A stretch of 34,760 nt of DNA from Clostridiales bacterium (GCA_004555155.1 SFJH01000024.1:1-34760), one strand, 5' to 3'. Shown: positions 6,969 through 15,167, counted from the first letter of the stretch. The notes: generated from the sequence alone by a model not told the origin. Translations and numbers: made by a program.

Positions 6969-8378
6969 TCAGTCGGGCAGGCGGGTGAAGATCCGGCTGC
7001 CGCAGCGCACGCCCCAGGCGCGGCCCTCGCGGATGAAGAACTCCAGCCGGGCGCGCAGCCGCTCGCCCTCCATGGCCAGGAACCGGGTTCCGCCGCAGTA
7101 GACCAGCCGGGTGGGATGATCGCTGACCAGAGCCGCCGCCGCGCCGCCCTCCGCCGAGACCGTGACGATGGACGGCACGCCCTCGTGGCAGATGAACCGC
7201 CCGGCGAGCATCTGCGGGTCGGAGAAGTCCCGGCCCGCGGGCACGAACCAGCGGTGGGAGGTCTCCAGCGGCAGGCCCATCACGGCGTTGTAGAGCGTCC
7301 ACATCAGGTCGTCCATGTCCTGATCGCCCTCGTTGCACAGCACGGCGAAGCCGTAGCCCTCGCCCAGCAGCAGGCCGCCCTTGGTGGAAACGCCGTGGAG
7401 TCCGCCGGAGTGCTCCAGGATGGTGTGGCCGCACTTCGTGCGCTTGTACAGTCCCAGTCCGTAGCAGGCGATGGGCCCGGCGGGAATCCACGCGCCCACC
7501 ATGGTCTCCACCGCCTCGGCGGGCAGCGCCTGACGGCCCTCGTGCATGCCGCCGCTGGCCAGACAGCGGTAGTAGCTGGCCATGTCCCGGGCGGTCGACT
7601 TCACCATGGCGCAGCCCCGGAAGGGCGGGAGAACGCTCCAGCAGTCGTCGCAGACCAGCTCGCCGTCCTCGCCCTCCTCGAACAGCGAGGTGATGTTGCC
7701 GCCGGACATCGCCCGGGCGGAGGCGCAGTCGTCGTCCATCACGGTGCGGGTCATGCCCAGGGGCAGGAAGATGCGCTCGCGGCAGAAGTCTTCCAGCTTC
7801 ATGCCCGCGGCCTGATCCACCACGTAGGACAGCACCGCATAGCCCTCGTTGGAATAGCTGAAGTTCTCGCCGGGCGCGCCCACGGTGGGATAGGGGCAGG
7901 CGGCGATGTAGTCGATCACCTGATCGATGGTGCTCATGGCATTGGGCGCGCTTGCGCGCATGGCGCGGATCCATTCGCCGTCGCGGTTGACGCTGTTGAC
8001 GGCGATGGACCATTCCAGCGGCTCCATGGGCGGGATGCCGCTGGTGTGCATGGCCAGCGTGCGCAGCGTCACCGCGTCCCGGGCCGCGCCGGGCACGGAG
8101 AAGTTCGGGAAATATTTGCACACGGGGTCGTCCCAGCTCAGCTTCCCCTCGGATTCCAGAATGGAGATCGCCAGCGCCGTGACGGATTTGGACATGGACG
8201 CGATGCCGAACATCGTGTCCGGATCGGGCGCGATGCTTCTCCCGGCGTCGCGGAAGCCGTAGCCGGCCTCGAACACGATTCCCTCCGGCCCCCTGACGCA
8301 CACCGCCGCGCCGGACAGCCGGTCGCGGGTGAAAATTTCTCTCAGCCGCGCGTCCACGGCCTTTGCATCGAACTGCAT
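6969..8378 (-). CDS. Serine hydrolase, class C beta-lactamase / DD-peptidase fold
   Basis: A 469-residue protein of the beta-lactamase family (PF00144 type), which covers class C beta-lactamases, D-aminopeptidases, DD-carboxypeptidases and esterases. S61-M-S-K64 is the catalytic SxxK motif, Y175-S-N177 the YxN motif, and HSGG in LEHSGGLHG the likely third motif (HxG/KTG position). A C-terminal extension of about 100 residues follows the catalytic domain, as in D-aminopeptidase-like members. No signal peptide is visible from the chosen start, so it may act in the cytosol. Start: ATG at 8378 has GGGAG ten bases upstream; the longer frame to 8468 begins upstream of the promoter. Its pairing with a D-amino-acid aminotransferase suggests release of a D-amino acid from a peptide; that is inference. 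Confidence 0.85.
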   Translation of the reverse strand: MQFDAKAVDARLREIFTRDRLSGAAVCVRGPEGIVFEAGYGFRDAGRSIAPDPDTMFGIASMSKSVTALAISILESEGKLSWDDPVCKYFPNFSVPGAARDAVTLRTLAMHTSGIPPMEPLEWSIAVNSVNRDGEWIRAMRASAPNAMSTIDQVIDYIAACPYPTVGAPGENFSYSNEGYAVLSYVVDQAAGMKLEDFCRERIFLPLGMTRTVMDDDCASARAMSGGNITSLFEEGEDGELVCDDCWSVLPPFRGCAMVKSTARDMASYYRCLASGGMHEGRQALPAEAVETMVGAWIPAGPIACYGLGLYKRTKCGHTILEHSGGLHGVSTKGGLLLGEGYGFAVLCNEGDQDMDDLMWTLYNAVMGLPLETSHRWFVPAGRDFSDPQMLAGRFICHEGVPSIVTVSAEGGAAAALVSDHPTRLVYCGGTRFLAMEGERLRARLEFFIREGRAWGVRCGSRIFTRLPD

Positions 8379-8439
8379 TTCGGAAGAACTCCCTTCGCAA
8401 TGTAAAATAAAAATGAAGCCGAAAATATTAACGTTATTC

Positions 8440-8468
8440 ATTTTACATGGAAATGTCATGGAATTCAA
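8440..8468 (-). promoter_or_regulatory. Sigma-A type promoter for the serine hydrolase-dat operon
   Basis: Minus strand: -35 TTGAAT (8468-8463), 17-bp spacer, -10 TAAAAT (8445-8440). It is about 62 bp upstream of the start at 8378. The -35 box overlaps the left arm of an inverted repeat (8461-8468 / 8489-8496). Confidence 0.65.
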
Positions 8469-8496
8469 TCCGTTTATGCAAGTTTAACTTGAATTC
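8461..8496. promoter_or_regulatory. Nested palindromes between divergent promoters, possible operator
   Basis: GAATTCAA at 8461-8468 is the inverse of TTGAATTC at 8489-8496. Within this lies a perfect 13-base palindrome, CAAGTTTAACTTG (8479-8491). The pair overlaps the -35 of the leftward promoter and lies 35 bp upstream of the -35 of the rightward one. No regulator gene is adjacent. Confidence 0.45.
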
Positions 8497-8530
8497 TTTC
8501 GTTATAAATTTGAGACAGCCGCAGATTTGC

Positions 8531-8560
8531 TTGACATCCGAACCGGAGAAGCGGTATAAT
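8531..8560 (+). promoter_or_regulatory. Consensus sigma-A promoter for the DUF3899-like gene and ABC importer
   Basis: A perfect TTGACA (8531-8536) and perfect TATAAT (8555-8560) are separated by an 18-bp spacer. The expected start point is near 8567, giving a leader of about 77 nt. Confidence 0.85.
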
Positions 8561-8569
8561 TGATGAAAC

Positions 8570-8616
8570 AATGGAGTCGATGGCGGCGAATACCGTTGGG
8601 AGGACTCCGTTTTTTT
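8570..8616 (+). terminator. Leader hairpin with T-run (possible attenuator)
   Basis: AATGGAGTC (8570-8578) pairs with GACTCCGTT (8603-8611), closing a 24-base loop that itself contains a small CGG/CCG stem. Seven T follow or overlap (8610-8616). The hairpin starts almost at the predicted transcript start and ends 14 bases before the ribosome site of the gene at 8644. Confidence 0.45.
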
Positions 8617-8643
8617 ATATGGTTCTAAACGGGAGGAAGGGAC

Positions 8644-9021
8644 ATGCACAGGGTCGGCGCGAAGGAATTTGCGGCCACGGCGGCGGTGCTGCTGATCGCC
8701 GGCGGCGCGCTGGCGGCGTTCGCGCGGCGCGGCGCGACGGGCGCGGCGCTGGCCTCGGACGTGCTGTTCGCCCAGGGCTCCGCGTTTCTGGCGTGGGGCA
8801 TCGTGCGCACGCTGGTGAATCTGCGGATGTTCACCTCCTTTTCCTGGGGCGTGAAATCGCTGAAGAAGCTGTACCGCGGCCGTCAGGAGACCTCCGCCGA
8901 GATGAAGGACGGCTATCTGAAATACCGCAGCAGCCGCCCCACCCATGCCGACGCGCCGCTTTTGCTGATCTGTGCGGCGGTGCTGCTGCTGGCCTCGGCG
9001 GCGGTCGCCGCGTTCGCCTGA
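8644..9021 (+). CDS. Small membrane protein, DUF3899-like
   Basis: A 125-residue integral membrane protein. Three hydrophobic segments are visible: about 8-27 (FAATAAVLLIAGGALAAFA), 40-60 (VLFAQGSAFLAWGIVRTLV) and 104-124 (PLLLICAAVLLLASAAVAAF). The middle loop contains FTSFSWGVKSLKKLYRG, which resembles the conserved part of DUF3899 proteins of Firmicutes. That assignment is from memory of the family pattern, not a search. The function is unknown. GGGAGGAAGG lies four to twelve bases before the ATG. It is the first gene behind a consensus promoter, 56 bp ahead of the ABC binding protein, with no promoter seen between them, so it may be co-transcribed with the importer. Confidence 0.7.
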   Translation: MHRVGAKEFAATAAVLLIAGGALAAFARRGATGAALASDVLFAQGSAFLAWGIVRTLVNLRMFTSFSWGVKSLKKLYRGRQETSAEMKDGYLKYRSSRPTHADAPLLLICAAVLLLASAAVAAFA

Positions 9022-9077
9022 AGGGTGCAACCGCGTCCGGCGCGGTTCACATAATAATCTGAGAAGGAGTTGCCACC

Positions 9078-10829
9078 ATGAACATGAAGAAGCTGATCTC
9101 ACTGGTTCTGATCATTGCGCTGGCGATCTGCTGCCTGACCATCACGGCCGCGGCGGAGTCCGAGGGCAAGGTCTACAGAACCTATATGAGCTCCGACTGT
9201 CCCATCCTGAACGGACATGATTCCGTGGAAACCTCTCTGGACACCCCCATTGGATACTGCTCCGCCTTCCTGTACCGCTCGGTGCCGGATGAGGACGGCC
9301 TGGGCTACCACTACATCGGCGACATCGCGGCCGAGCTGCCCGAGGAAGTCTCCGAGAACGTCTGGCAGATCAAGCTGCGCGAGGACGCCTGCTGGAGCAA
9401 CGGCGATCCCATCAACGCCGACACCTTCATGTATTCCTACAAGATGCTGCTGGATCCCGTCCTGGCCAACCAGATGGCGGACTTCCTGTCCGATTACAAC
9501 ATCACCATCCTCAACGCCAAGGACTACAGCCTGCAGGGCACGGCCAACACCATCGCCTGGGAGGACGTCGGCATCAAGAAGATCGACGACTATACCCTGG
9601 AGATCACCGTCGCCACTCCCTGCACGCAGACCGACGTGTGCAGCCACTTCAGCCAGATCAACCGCGCCAACGCGCCGGTGTATGAGCCCCTCTACGAGGC
9701 CGGCATGAACGCCGAGCGCACCTCCACCACCTACGGCACCACGCTGGACATGTGGATGAGCTGCGGCCCGTACACCTTCGACACCTGGACCTTCGATTCC
9801 ATTCAGATCTACAAGAAGAATGAGAATTACTGGCTGGCCGACCTGTTCAACTACGACACCGTCGAGGTGCGCGTCATCCCCGAGATGAACGCCCGCGTGG
9901 AGCTGTGGGAGCAGGGCATGCTGGACTACCTCTCCCCCGACGCCAACACCATCGAGACCTACATCGATGATCCGCGCATGGTGGAGTACTCCTCTCTGAC
10001 CGTGTACCACATCGACGTCAACTGCAAGAACCCCGAGAACCCGCTGAGCGGCTCGCTGGCCTATCGCAAGGCGCTGTACCACGCCATGGATCGCCAGACC
10101 ATCGCCGAGGACATCTTCGGCTATCAGGAGCCCTCCGGCGTGTACGTCAACGGCCAGGCGGGCATCCTGTCCGAGAGCAAGGAGATCTACCGCGAGTCCG
10201 AGGCGGGCAAGAGCGTGGCCGAGATGGTCGAGAGCTGGGGCCCCTACGGCTACAATCCGGAGCTGGCCCGCGAGTATCTGGCCCAGGCCTATGAGGAGTG
10301 CGGCCTGTCCGAGGACGCCGTGGTTACCCTGACCATGGCCTTCGACGAGTCCGACACCGCCTGGAAGGCCACCGCCGAGTACCTCATGGAGGAGTTCCCG
10401 GTGATCTTCGAGGGCAAGGTGCAGCTGCAGATCAAGACCTACGCCGGCATGTCCACCACCGACTTCAAGACCACCACCGACGTGTGGGATCTGTCCCCCA
10501 ACGACTGGACCCGCGGCGCGTCCCGCACCTATCCCTATACCTGCTTCTACTACTACCTGTCCAGCTACGGCTCTCACCCGAACAACTACTTCGACGAGGA
10601 GTTCGAGGCCCAGTACGCCGTGTGCGATTCCGACGAGGTGAAGTCCGACTACAGCCGCCTGCTGGAGGAGACCGCCAAGCTGGAGACCATCTATCTGGAC
10701 AAGGTGATCCACATTCCCATGGTGCAGGCTGTGAACTATGAGATGTTCTCCAGCCGCCTGTCGCTGCCCGTGACCACCTATATTCCGGGCTTCGGCTGGG
10801 GCACCATGTACGGCGATATCGTGGAATAA
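9078..10829 (+). CDS. ABC importer substrate-binding protein, family 5 (OppA/DppA type)
   Basis: A 583-residue exported solute-binding protein. The signal peptide MNMKKLISLVLIIALAICC... probably ends at TAAAES. AICC does not fit a lipobox because the residue before Cys is not Gly/Ala/Ser, so lipid anchoring is doubtful. The family-5 core pattern is clear: QIKLREDACWSNGDPINADT at about 97-116, then YRKALYHAMDRQTIAEDIFG near 328-347, and a complete C-terminal lobe ending in IHIPMVQAVNYEMFSS. Family 5 proteins bind oligopeptides, dipeptides, nickel or, in some bacteria, oligosaccharides, so the ligand is open. AAGGAG precedes the ATG. It is first of five importer genes; a 14-bp hairpin follows its stop. 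Confidence 0.92.
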   Translation: MNMKKLISLVLIIALAICCLTITAAAESEGKVYRTYMSSDCPILNGHDSVETSLDTPIGYCSAFLYRSVPDEDGLGYHYIGDIAAELPEEVSENVWQIKLREDACWSNGDPINADTFMYSYKMLLDPVLANQMADFLSDYNITILNAKDYSLQGTANTIAWEDVGIKKIDDYTLEITVATPCTQTDVCSHFSQINRANAPVYEPLYEAGMNAERTSTTYGTTLDMWMSCGPYTFDTWTFDSIQIYKKNENYWLADLFNYDTVEVRVIPEMNARVELWEQGMLDYLSPDANTIETYIDDPRMVEYSSLTVYHIDVNCKNPENPLSGSLAYRKALYHAMDRQTIAEDIFGYQEPSGVYVNGQAGILSESKEIYRESEAGKSVAEMVESWGPYGYNPELAREYLAQAYEECGLSEDAVVTLTMAFDESDTAWKATAEYLMEEFPVIFEGKVQLQIKTYAGMSTTDFKTTTDVWDLSPNDWTRGASRTYPYTCFYYYLSSYGSHPNNYFDEEFEAQYAVCDSDEVKSDYSRLLEETAKLETIYLDKVIHIPMVQAVNYEMFSSRLSLPVTTYIPGFGWGTMYGDIVE

Positions 10830-10870
10830 GGATATCGGTCGGGCGTGGAATAATTGCAGAAAACTCCATG

Positions 10871-10903
10871 CCGCATGGGCGTACGAAAGGTACGCCCATG
10901 CGG
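10871..10903 (+). other. Strong intercistronic hairpin without T-run
   Basis: CCGCATGGGCGTAC (10871-10884) pairs perfectly with 10890-10903 around the 5-base loop GAAAG. No T-run follows on either strand. It sits in the 141-bp gap between the abundant-type binding-protein gene and its permeases, where such hairpins commonly protect the upstream mRNA from 3' decay; that role is inferred. Confidence 0.7.
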
Positions 10904-10970
10904 TGTTGATCAAAAAAACGTGTTCTAGCTTGTCCGTGGGTCAGGGCTGCGGCAAGCGTGGGAGGTCCTG

Positions 10971-11921
10971 ATGTTCAAATATATTCTGGGACGCATCGGC
11001 GCTATGCTGCTTACGCTGTTTCTGGTCATGACGCTGTCCTTCTGGGTGATCCGGCTGATGCCCATGAGCATCTTTGAAAATCCGGAGGTTTCGCCGGAGA
11101 TTCAGGCGCAGCTGGAGGCGGAAATGCACCTGGACAAGCCGATGGTCGTGCAGTATTACTATTTTATTGAGGGCATCGTCACCCGCGGCGATTTCGGCAC
11201 GTCGGTGAAGGTGCGCCCGGGTCTGGACGTGTTCCAGATTCTGTCCAACCGGATTCCGCCCACGGTGGTGCTGAATGTCTTTTCGCTGCTGATCTCCCTG
11301 CCGCTGGGCATCATCGTCGGCACGGCCGCCGCGCTGAAGTGCAATAAGATGACGGACAACGTGCTGTCGTTTCTGATCGTCATCTGCATCTCGGTGCCGT
11401 CGTTCGTGTTCGCGTCGCTGATGCAGTATTGCTTCACCTATGCGTGGCCGATCTTTCCCACGCTGTACAATTCCCAGGCGACGAACTTCGGCGCGCAGCT
11501 GTATTCGATGGTGCTGCCCATCATCGCGCTGTCGCTGAACCCCATCGCGTCCATTGGCCGCTATCTGCGCGGCGAGCTGATTGAAACCCTCAGCTCCGAA
11601 TACCTGCTGCTGGCCCGCACCAAGGGCCTCACCCGCACCCAGGCCACGGTGTTCCACGCCTTCCGCAATTCGCTGGTGCCCATCGCCAACACCATCATTC
11701 CGATGATCACGGGCATCATGGGCGGCTCGCTGGTGGTGGAGAAGATGTTCGCCGTGCCCGGCATGGGCGGACTGCTGATCGACTCCATTCTGGCGGGCGA
11801 CCACTTCCTCACGGTGGCGCTGCTGATCTTCTATTCCGCAATTTCGCTGTTCACCATTCTGGTGGTGGATATTTCCTATGGCATTATCGATCCCCGTATC
11901 CGGGTCGGAGGTGGCAAATGA
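10971..11921 (+). CDS. ABC importer permease, OppB/DppB type
   Basis: A 316-residue inner-membrane permease. It begins with the typical MFKYILGRIGAMLLTLFLVM first helix and has the EAA loop around GELIETLSSEYLLLARTKGL (about 199-218), the contact site for the ATPases. The ending DISYGIIDPRIR is standard for this family, as is the length. GGAGG lies five bases before the ATG. Its stop codon overlaps the start of the next permease by four bases (ATGA at 11918-11921), indicating translational coupling. It forms the channel with the following permease; the substrate is set by the binding protein. Confidence 0.93.
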   Translation: MFKYILGRIGAMLLTLFLVMTLSFWVIRLMPMSIFENPEVSPEIQAQLEAEMHLDKPMVVQYYYFIEGIVTRGDFGTSVKVRPGLDVFQILSNRIPPTVVLNVFSLLISLPLGIIVGTAAALKCNKMTDNVLSFLIVICISVPSFVFASLMQYCFTYAWPIFPTLYNSQATNFGAQLYSMVLPIIALSLNPIASIGRYLRGELIETLSSEYLLLARTKGLTRTQATVFHAFRNSLVPIANTIIPMITGIMGGSLVVEKMFAVPGMGGLLIDSILAGDHFLTVALLIFYSAISLFTILVVDISYGIIDPRIRVGGGK

Positions 11922-13075
11922 TTTACGAAAAGAACCGGCCCCTCCCCGAGGAGCTCAACAATCTCTCCGACGAGCTGTTCGCGCCCACCGGCAGCGAGAC
12001 CGCCAGCGACGAGGCCTTCAAGACCGAGCCCGTGGGCTTCTACCGGGACGCGCTGAACCGGCTGCGCAAGAGCAAGGTGTCGGTGGCGTCGTTCTGGATC
12101 ATCGTCGTCATCATTCTGCTGGCGCTGATCGTGCCGGAAATCACGGGATATTCCTATACCCAGCAGAGCGTGAAGGGCAAAAACCTTCCGCCGAAAATCC
12201 CCTATCTTGAAAAGCTGGGCGTCTGCGACGGCACCCAGGTGCTGACCAATCGCAAAAAGAGCTCGCTGGACGATCCCAAGCGCTTCCCCGAGGGCTCCGT
12301 GGTGGAGATCCTGAAGGAGTACGACGTCAACGGCGTGGCCGTGGTGGACGTGCGCGTGGACGCCTATGCCTACGCCGGCGTGCCCGAGGGCGAGTACCAC
12401 TGGTTCGGCACCGACTATCTGGGCCGCGACCTGCTGACCCGCCTGTTCCGCGGCGCGCGCATTTCGCTGCTGATCGCGTTCATCTCGGTGGTCACCAACG
12501 TGATCATCGGCGTGATCTACGGCTCCATCGCCGGATACTACGGCGGAAAGATCGACATGTTCCTCACCCACTTCGCCGAGGTGCTGGACGGCCTGCCCTA
12601 CATCGTGGTCACGATTCTGTTCATGATCCTGTTCGGGTCGGGCATGTTCTCGATCATCCTGGCGCTGACGGTCACGGGCTGGATCGGCACTGCCCGACTG
12701 ACCCGCGCCCAGTTCTATCGCTTCAAGGGCCGCGAGTACGTGCTGGCGGCGCGCACGCTGGGCGTACCGGACCGGAAGCTGATCTTCCGCCACATCCTGC
12801 CCAACACCGTGGGCCCGCTGATCACCCGCGCGATGATCGCGATTCCCGGCGCCATCTTCTCGGAATCCTTCCTGGCCTACATCGGCCTGGGCATCAAGCC
12901 GCCGGAGCCGTCCATCGGAACGCTGCTGTCCGTGGGACAGGACGTGCTTTTGCAGTATCCCACCCAGACGCTGTTCCCGGCGGTGCTGATCTCCGTGCTG
13001 ATGATTGCCTTCAACCTGTTTTCCAACGGTCTGCGCGATGCGATGGACCCCACCCGACGCGGAGAGGATGTGTGA
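11918..13075 (+). CDS. ABC importer permease, OppC/DppC type, with large outer loop
   Basis: A 385-residue permease, about 80-90 longer than classic OppC. Residues 1-56 are a cytosolic N-terminus (with FYRDALNRLRKSKVSVASF), TM1 is at about 57-76, and a large extracytoplasmic segment at about 80-160 includes SVVEILKEYDVNGVAVVDVRV, then HWFGTDYLGRDLLTRL (161-176), the conserved OppC entry motif. The EAA loop is near GREYVLAARTLGV. The extended loop between TM1 and TM2 is seen in some Firmicute importers and might contact the binding protein. It starts inside the stop of the upstream permease and ends three bases before the ATPase gene. Confidence 0.92.
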   Translation: MIYEKNRPLPEELNNLSDELFAPTGSETASDEAFKTEPVGFYRDALNRLRKSKVSVASFWIIVVIILLALIVPEITGYSYTQQSVKGKNLPPKIPYLEKLGVCDGTQVLTNRKKSSLDDPKRFPEGSVVEILKEYDVNGVAVVDVRVDAYAYAGVPEGEYHWFGTDYLGRDLLTRLFRGARISLLIAFISVVTNVIIGVIYGSIAGYYGGKIDMFLTHFAEVLDGLPYIVVTILFMILFGSGMFSIILALTVTGWIGTARLTRAQFYRFKGREYVLAARTLGVPDRKLIFRHILPNTVGPLITRAMIAIPGAIFSESFLAYIGLGIKPPEPSIGTLLSVGQDVLLQYPTQTLFPAVLISVLMIAFNLFSNGLRDAMDPTRRGEDV

Positions 13076-13078
13076 TCG

Positions 13079-14128
13079 ATGGCTGTGAATCCGAATGAAA
13101 CCATCCTGAGCGTAGAGGATCTCACCATCTCCTTCAAGGCCTACGGCGGCATGGTGCGCGCGGTGCGCGGCGTGAGCTTCGACCTCAAGCGGGGCGAGAC
13201 CGTGGCCATCGTGGGCGAGTCCGGCTCGGGCAAGAGCGTGTCCATCAAATCGATCATGGGCATCCTGCCCGCCAATGCCGTGGTGGAGGGCGGCCGCGTG
13301 ATGTACGACGGCATGGATCTGACCAAGGTCTCCGAGGAGGAGATGCACAAAATCCGCGGCCACCGCATCGGTCTGGTGTTTCAGGATCCCATGTCCGCGC
13401 TGAACCCCATCATGAAGGTGGGCAAGCAGATCACCGAGGTGCTCCGCCACAAGAAGATGGACAAGGCCGCCGCCGACGCCCGCGCGCTGGAGCTGATGAA
13501 GGCCGTGGGCATCCCGGACGCGGAAAAGCGGTTCAACCAGTATCCCTTCCAGTTTTCCGGCGGCATGCGCCAGCGCATCGTCATCGCCATCGCGCTGGCG
13601 GGCGACCCCGAAATTCTGATCTGCGACGAGCCCACCACTGCGCTGGACGTGACCGTCCAGGCCAAGATCCTCGACCTGATCAACCAGATCAAGGAGGAGC
13701 GGAATCTGTCCGTGATCTTCATCACCCACGACCTGGGCGTGGTGGCCCACATGGCCGACCGGGTGAACGTGATGTACGCCGGCAAGATCGTGGAGACCGG
13801 CACCGCCGAGGAGATCTTCTTCGAACCGGCGCATCCCTATACCTGGGCGCTGCTGTCCTCCGTGCCCGATCTGCAGACCCGGGAGCGGCTGGCGTCCATC
13901 CCCGGCACGCCGCCGAACATGATCTTCCCGCCCAAGGGCGACGCCTTCGCCGCCCGCAACCGCTATGCGCTGAAGATCGATTTCGAAAAGGAGCCGCCCT
14001 ACTTCCGCCTGTCGGACACCCATCTGGCCGCCACGTGGCTGCTGCACCCCAAGGCGCCGAAGGTGGAGATGCCCGAGATCCTGAAGGAGCGAATCAAGCG
14101 AATGAAGGAGGCCATGGCCGATGGCTGA
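13079..14128 (+). CDS. ABC importer ATPase, OppD/DppD type
   Basis: A 349-residue nucleotide-binding subunit. Walker A GESGSGKS is at residues 46-53, the signature FSGGMRQRIVIA at about 159-170, and Walker B LICDEPTTALDV follows, with the switch histidine in ITHDLG. The C-terminal extension carries the oligopeptide/dipeptide transporter region (HPYTWALLSSVPD and PGTPPN) typical of OppD. It couples ATP hydrolysis to import through the two permeases. The ATG at 13079 follows the permease stop by three bases. The gene overlaps the next ATPase by eight bases. Confidence 0.93.
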   Translation: MAVNPNETILSVEDLTISFKAYGGMVRAVRGVSFDLKRGETVAIVGESGSGKSVSIKSIMGILPANAVVEGGRVMYDGMDLTKVSEEEMHKIRGHRIGLVFQDPMSALNPIMKVGKQITEVLRHKKMDKAAADARALELMKAVGIPDAEKRFNQYPFQFSGGMRQRIVIAIALAGDPEILICDEPTTALDVTVQAKILDLINQIKEERNLSVIFITHDLGVVAHMADRVNVMYAGKIVETGTAEEIFFEPAHPYTWALLSSVPDLQTRERLASIPGTPPNMIFPPKGDAFAARNRYALKIDFEKEPPYFRLSDTHLAATWLLHPKAPKVEMPEILKERIKRMKEAMADG

Positions 14129-15065
14129 GCATGACAACATTCTGGAGGTGCGCAACCTCTGCCAGCACTTCACCACCGGCCGCGGCCGCCATCGCATGAC
14201 GGTGAAGGCCGTGGACGACGTGAGCTTCGACGTTCGCCGCGCGGAGACCTTCGGCCTGGTGGGCGAGTCGGGCTGCGGCAAGACCACCACCGGACGCACC
14301 ATCATCCGCCTGTACGATCCCACCTCCGGAACGGTGCACTTCGGCGGCAGGGAGATCTCCGGCCCCATGACGGCGGAGAAGCGCAGGTATCTGACCGACA
14401 ACATCGCCATGATCTTCCAGGATCCCATCGAATCGCTGAACCCCCGCATGACCATCGAGGAAATCGTGGGTGAGGGCCTGCGCATGCGCGGCGTGAAGGA
14501 CAAGAACGAGCTGCACCGCCAGGTCATCGAGATGCTGTACAAGGTGGGACTGACCGAGGAGCACGCCACCCGCTATCCCCATGAGTTCTCCGGCGGACAG
14601 CGGCAGCGCGTGGGCATCGCCCGCGCCATGATCATCCGCCCGCAGATGATCATCGCCGACGAGCCGGTCTCCGCGCTGGACGTGTCCATTCAGGCGCAGG
14701 TCATCAACCTGCTCAACGACCTGAAGGCCGAGATGGGCCTGACGATTCTGTTCATCGCCCACAATCTGTCCGTGGTCAAGTATTTCTCCGACCGCATCGG
14801 CGTGATGTACTATGGAAAGATGATGGAGGTGGCCCGCAGCGAGGATCTGTACGCCAAGCCGCTGCACCCCTACACCCGCGCGCTGCTCTCCGCCATCCCC
14901 GAGCCGAACCCCATCACCGAGCGCCATCGCAAGCGCATCGACTATGTGCCCGAGCGCGACCACGATTATTCCGTGGAAAAGCCCTCGATGGTGGAGGTCG
15001 AGCCGGATCACTTCGTCTACTGCTCGCCGTCCGAGCTGAGGGAAATCCGCAGGCAGCTGGGCTGA
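14121..15065 (+). CDS. ABC importer ATPase, OppF/DppF type
   Basis: A 314-residue partner ATPase. It has Walker A GESGCGKTT at about 48-56, signature FSGGQRQRVGIARA, Walker B IIADEPVSALDVSIQAQ, switch histidine in IAHNLSVVKYFSD, and the OppF C-terminal HPYTRALLSAIPEPNP region. It forms a heterodimer with the preceding ATPase. It overlaps that gene by eight bases, so translation is coupled. It is the last gene of the importer; a structured region follows at 15095-15167. Confidence 0.93.
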   Translation: MAEHDNILEVRNLCQHFTTGRGRHRMTVKAVDDVSFDVRRAETFGLVGESGCGKTTTGRTIIRLYDPTSGTVHFGGREISGPMTAEKRRYLTDNIAMIFQDPIESLNPRMTIEEIVGEGLRMRGVKDKNELHRQVIEMLYKVGLTEEHATRYPHEFSGGQRQRVGIARAMIIRPQMIIADEPVSALDVSIQAQVINLLNDLKAEMGLTILFIAHNLSVVKYFSDRIGVMYYGKMMEVARSEDLYAKPLHPYTRALLSAIPEPNPITERHRKRIDYVPERDHDYSVEKPSMVEVEPDHFVYCSPSELREIRRQLG

Positions 15066-15094
15066 GCGCAGGCAAATAAAATTCAGAAACCATG

Positions 15095-15167
15095 AAATCC
15101 GACGTCAAGGGCGATTGCCGGAGGGACTGCTTTGCGGCCCGCTCCCGATCGCCCGCGCGCCGGATTT
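15095..15167 (+). other. Nested long-range stems after the importer operon
   Basis: AAATCCG (15095-15101) pairs with CGGATTT (15161-15167), and inside it GGGCGAT (15109-15115) pairs with ATCGCCC (15148-15154). The remaining 32-base interior is GC-rich. A loose T-rich sequence, GTATTTTGG, follows. It may be a complex terminator for the importer operon or a leader element for the next gene. Confidence 0.45.

Noticed and set aside
5926..6969. A single operon of serine hydrolase, dat and the PrsA-like gene
   Set aside because: A strong terminator (6002-6056) and a new promoter (5971-5999) separate the PrsA-like gene from the other two.
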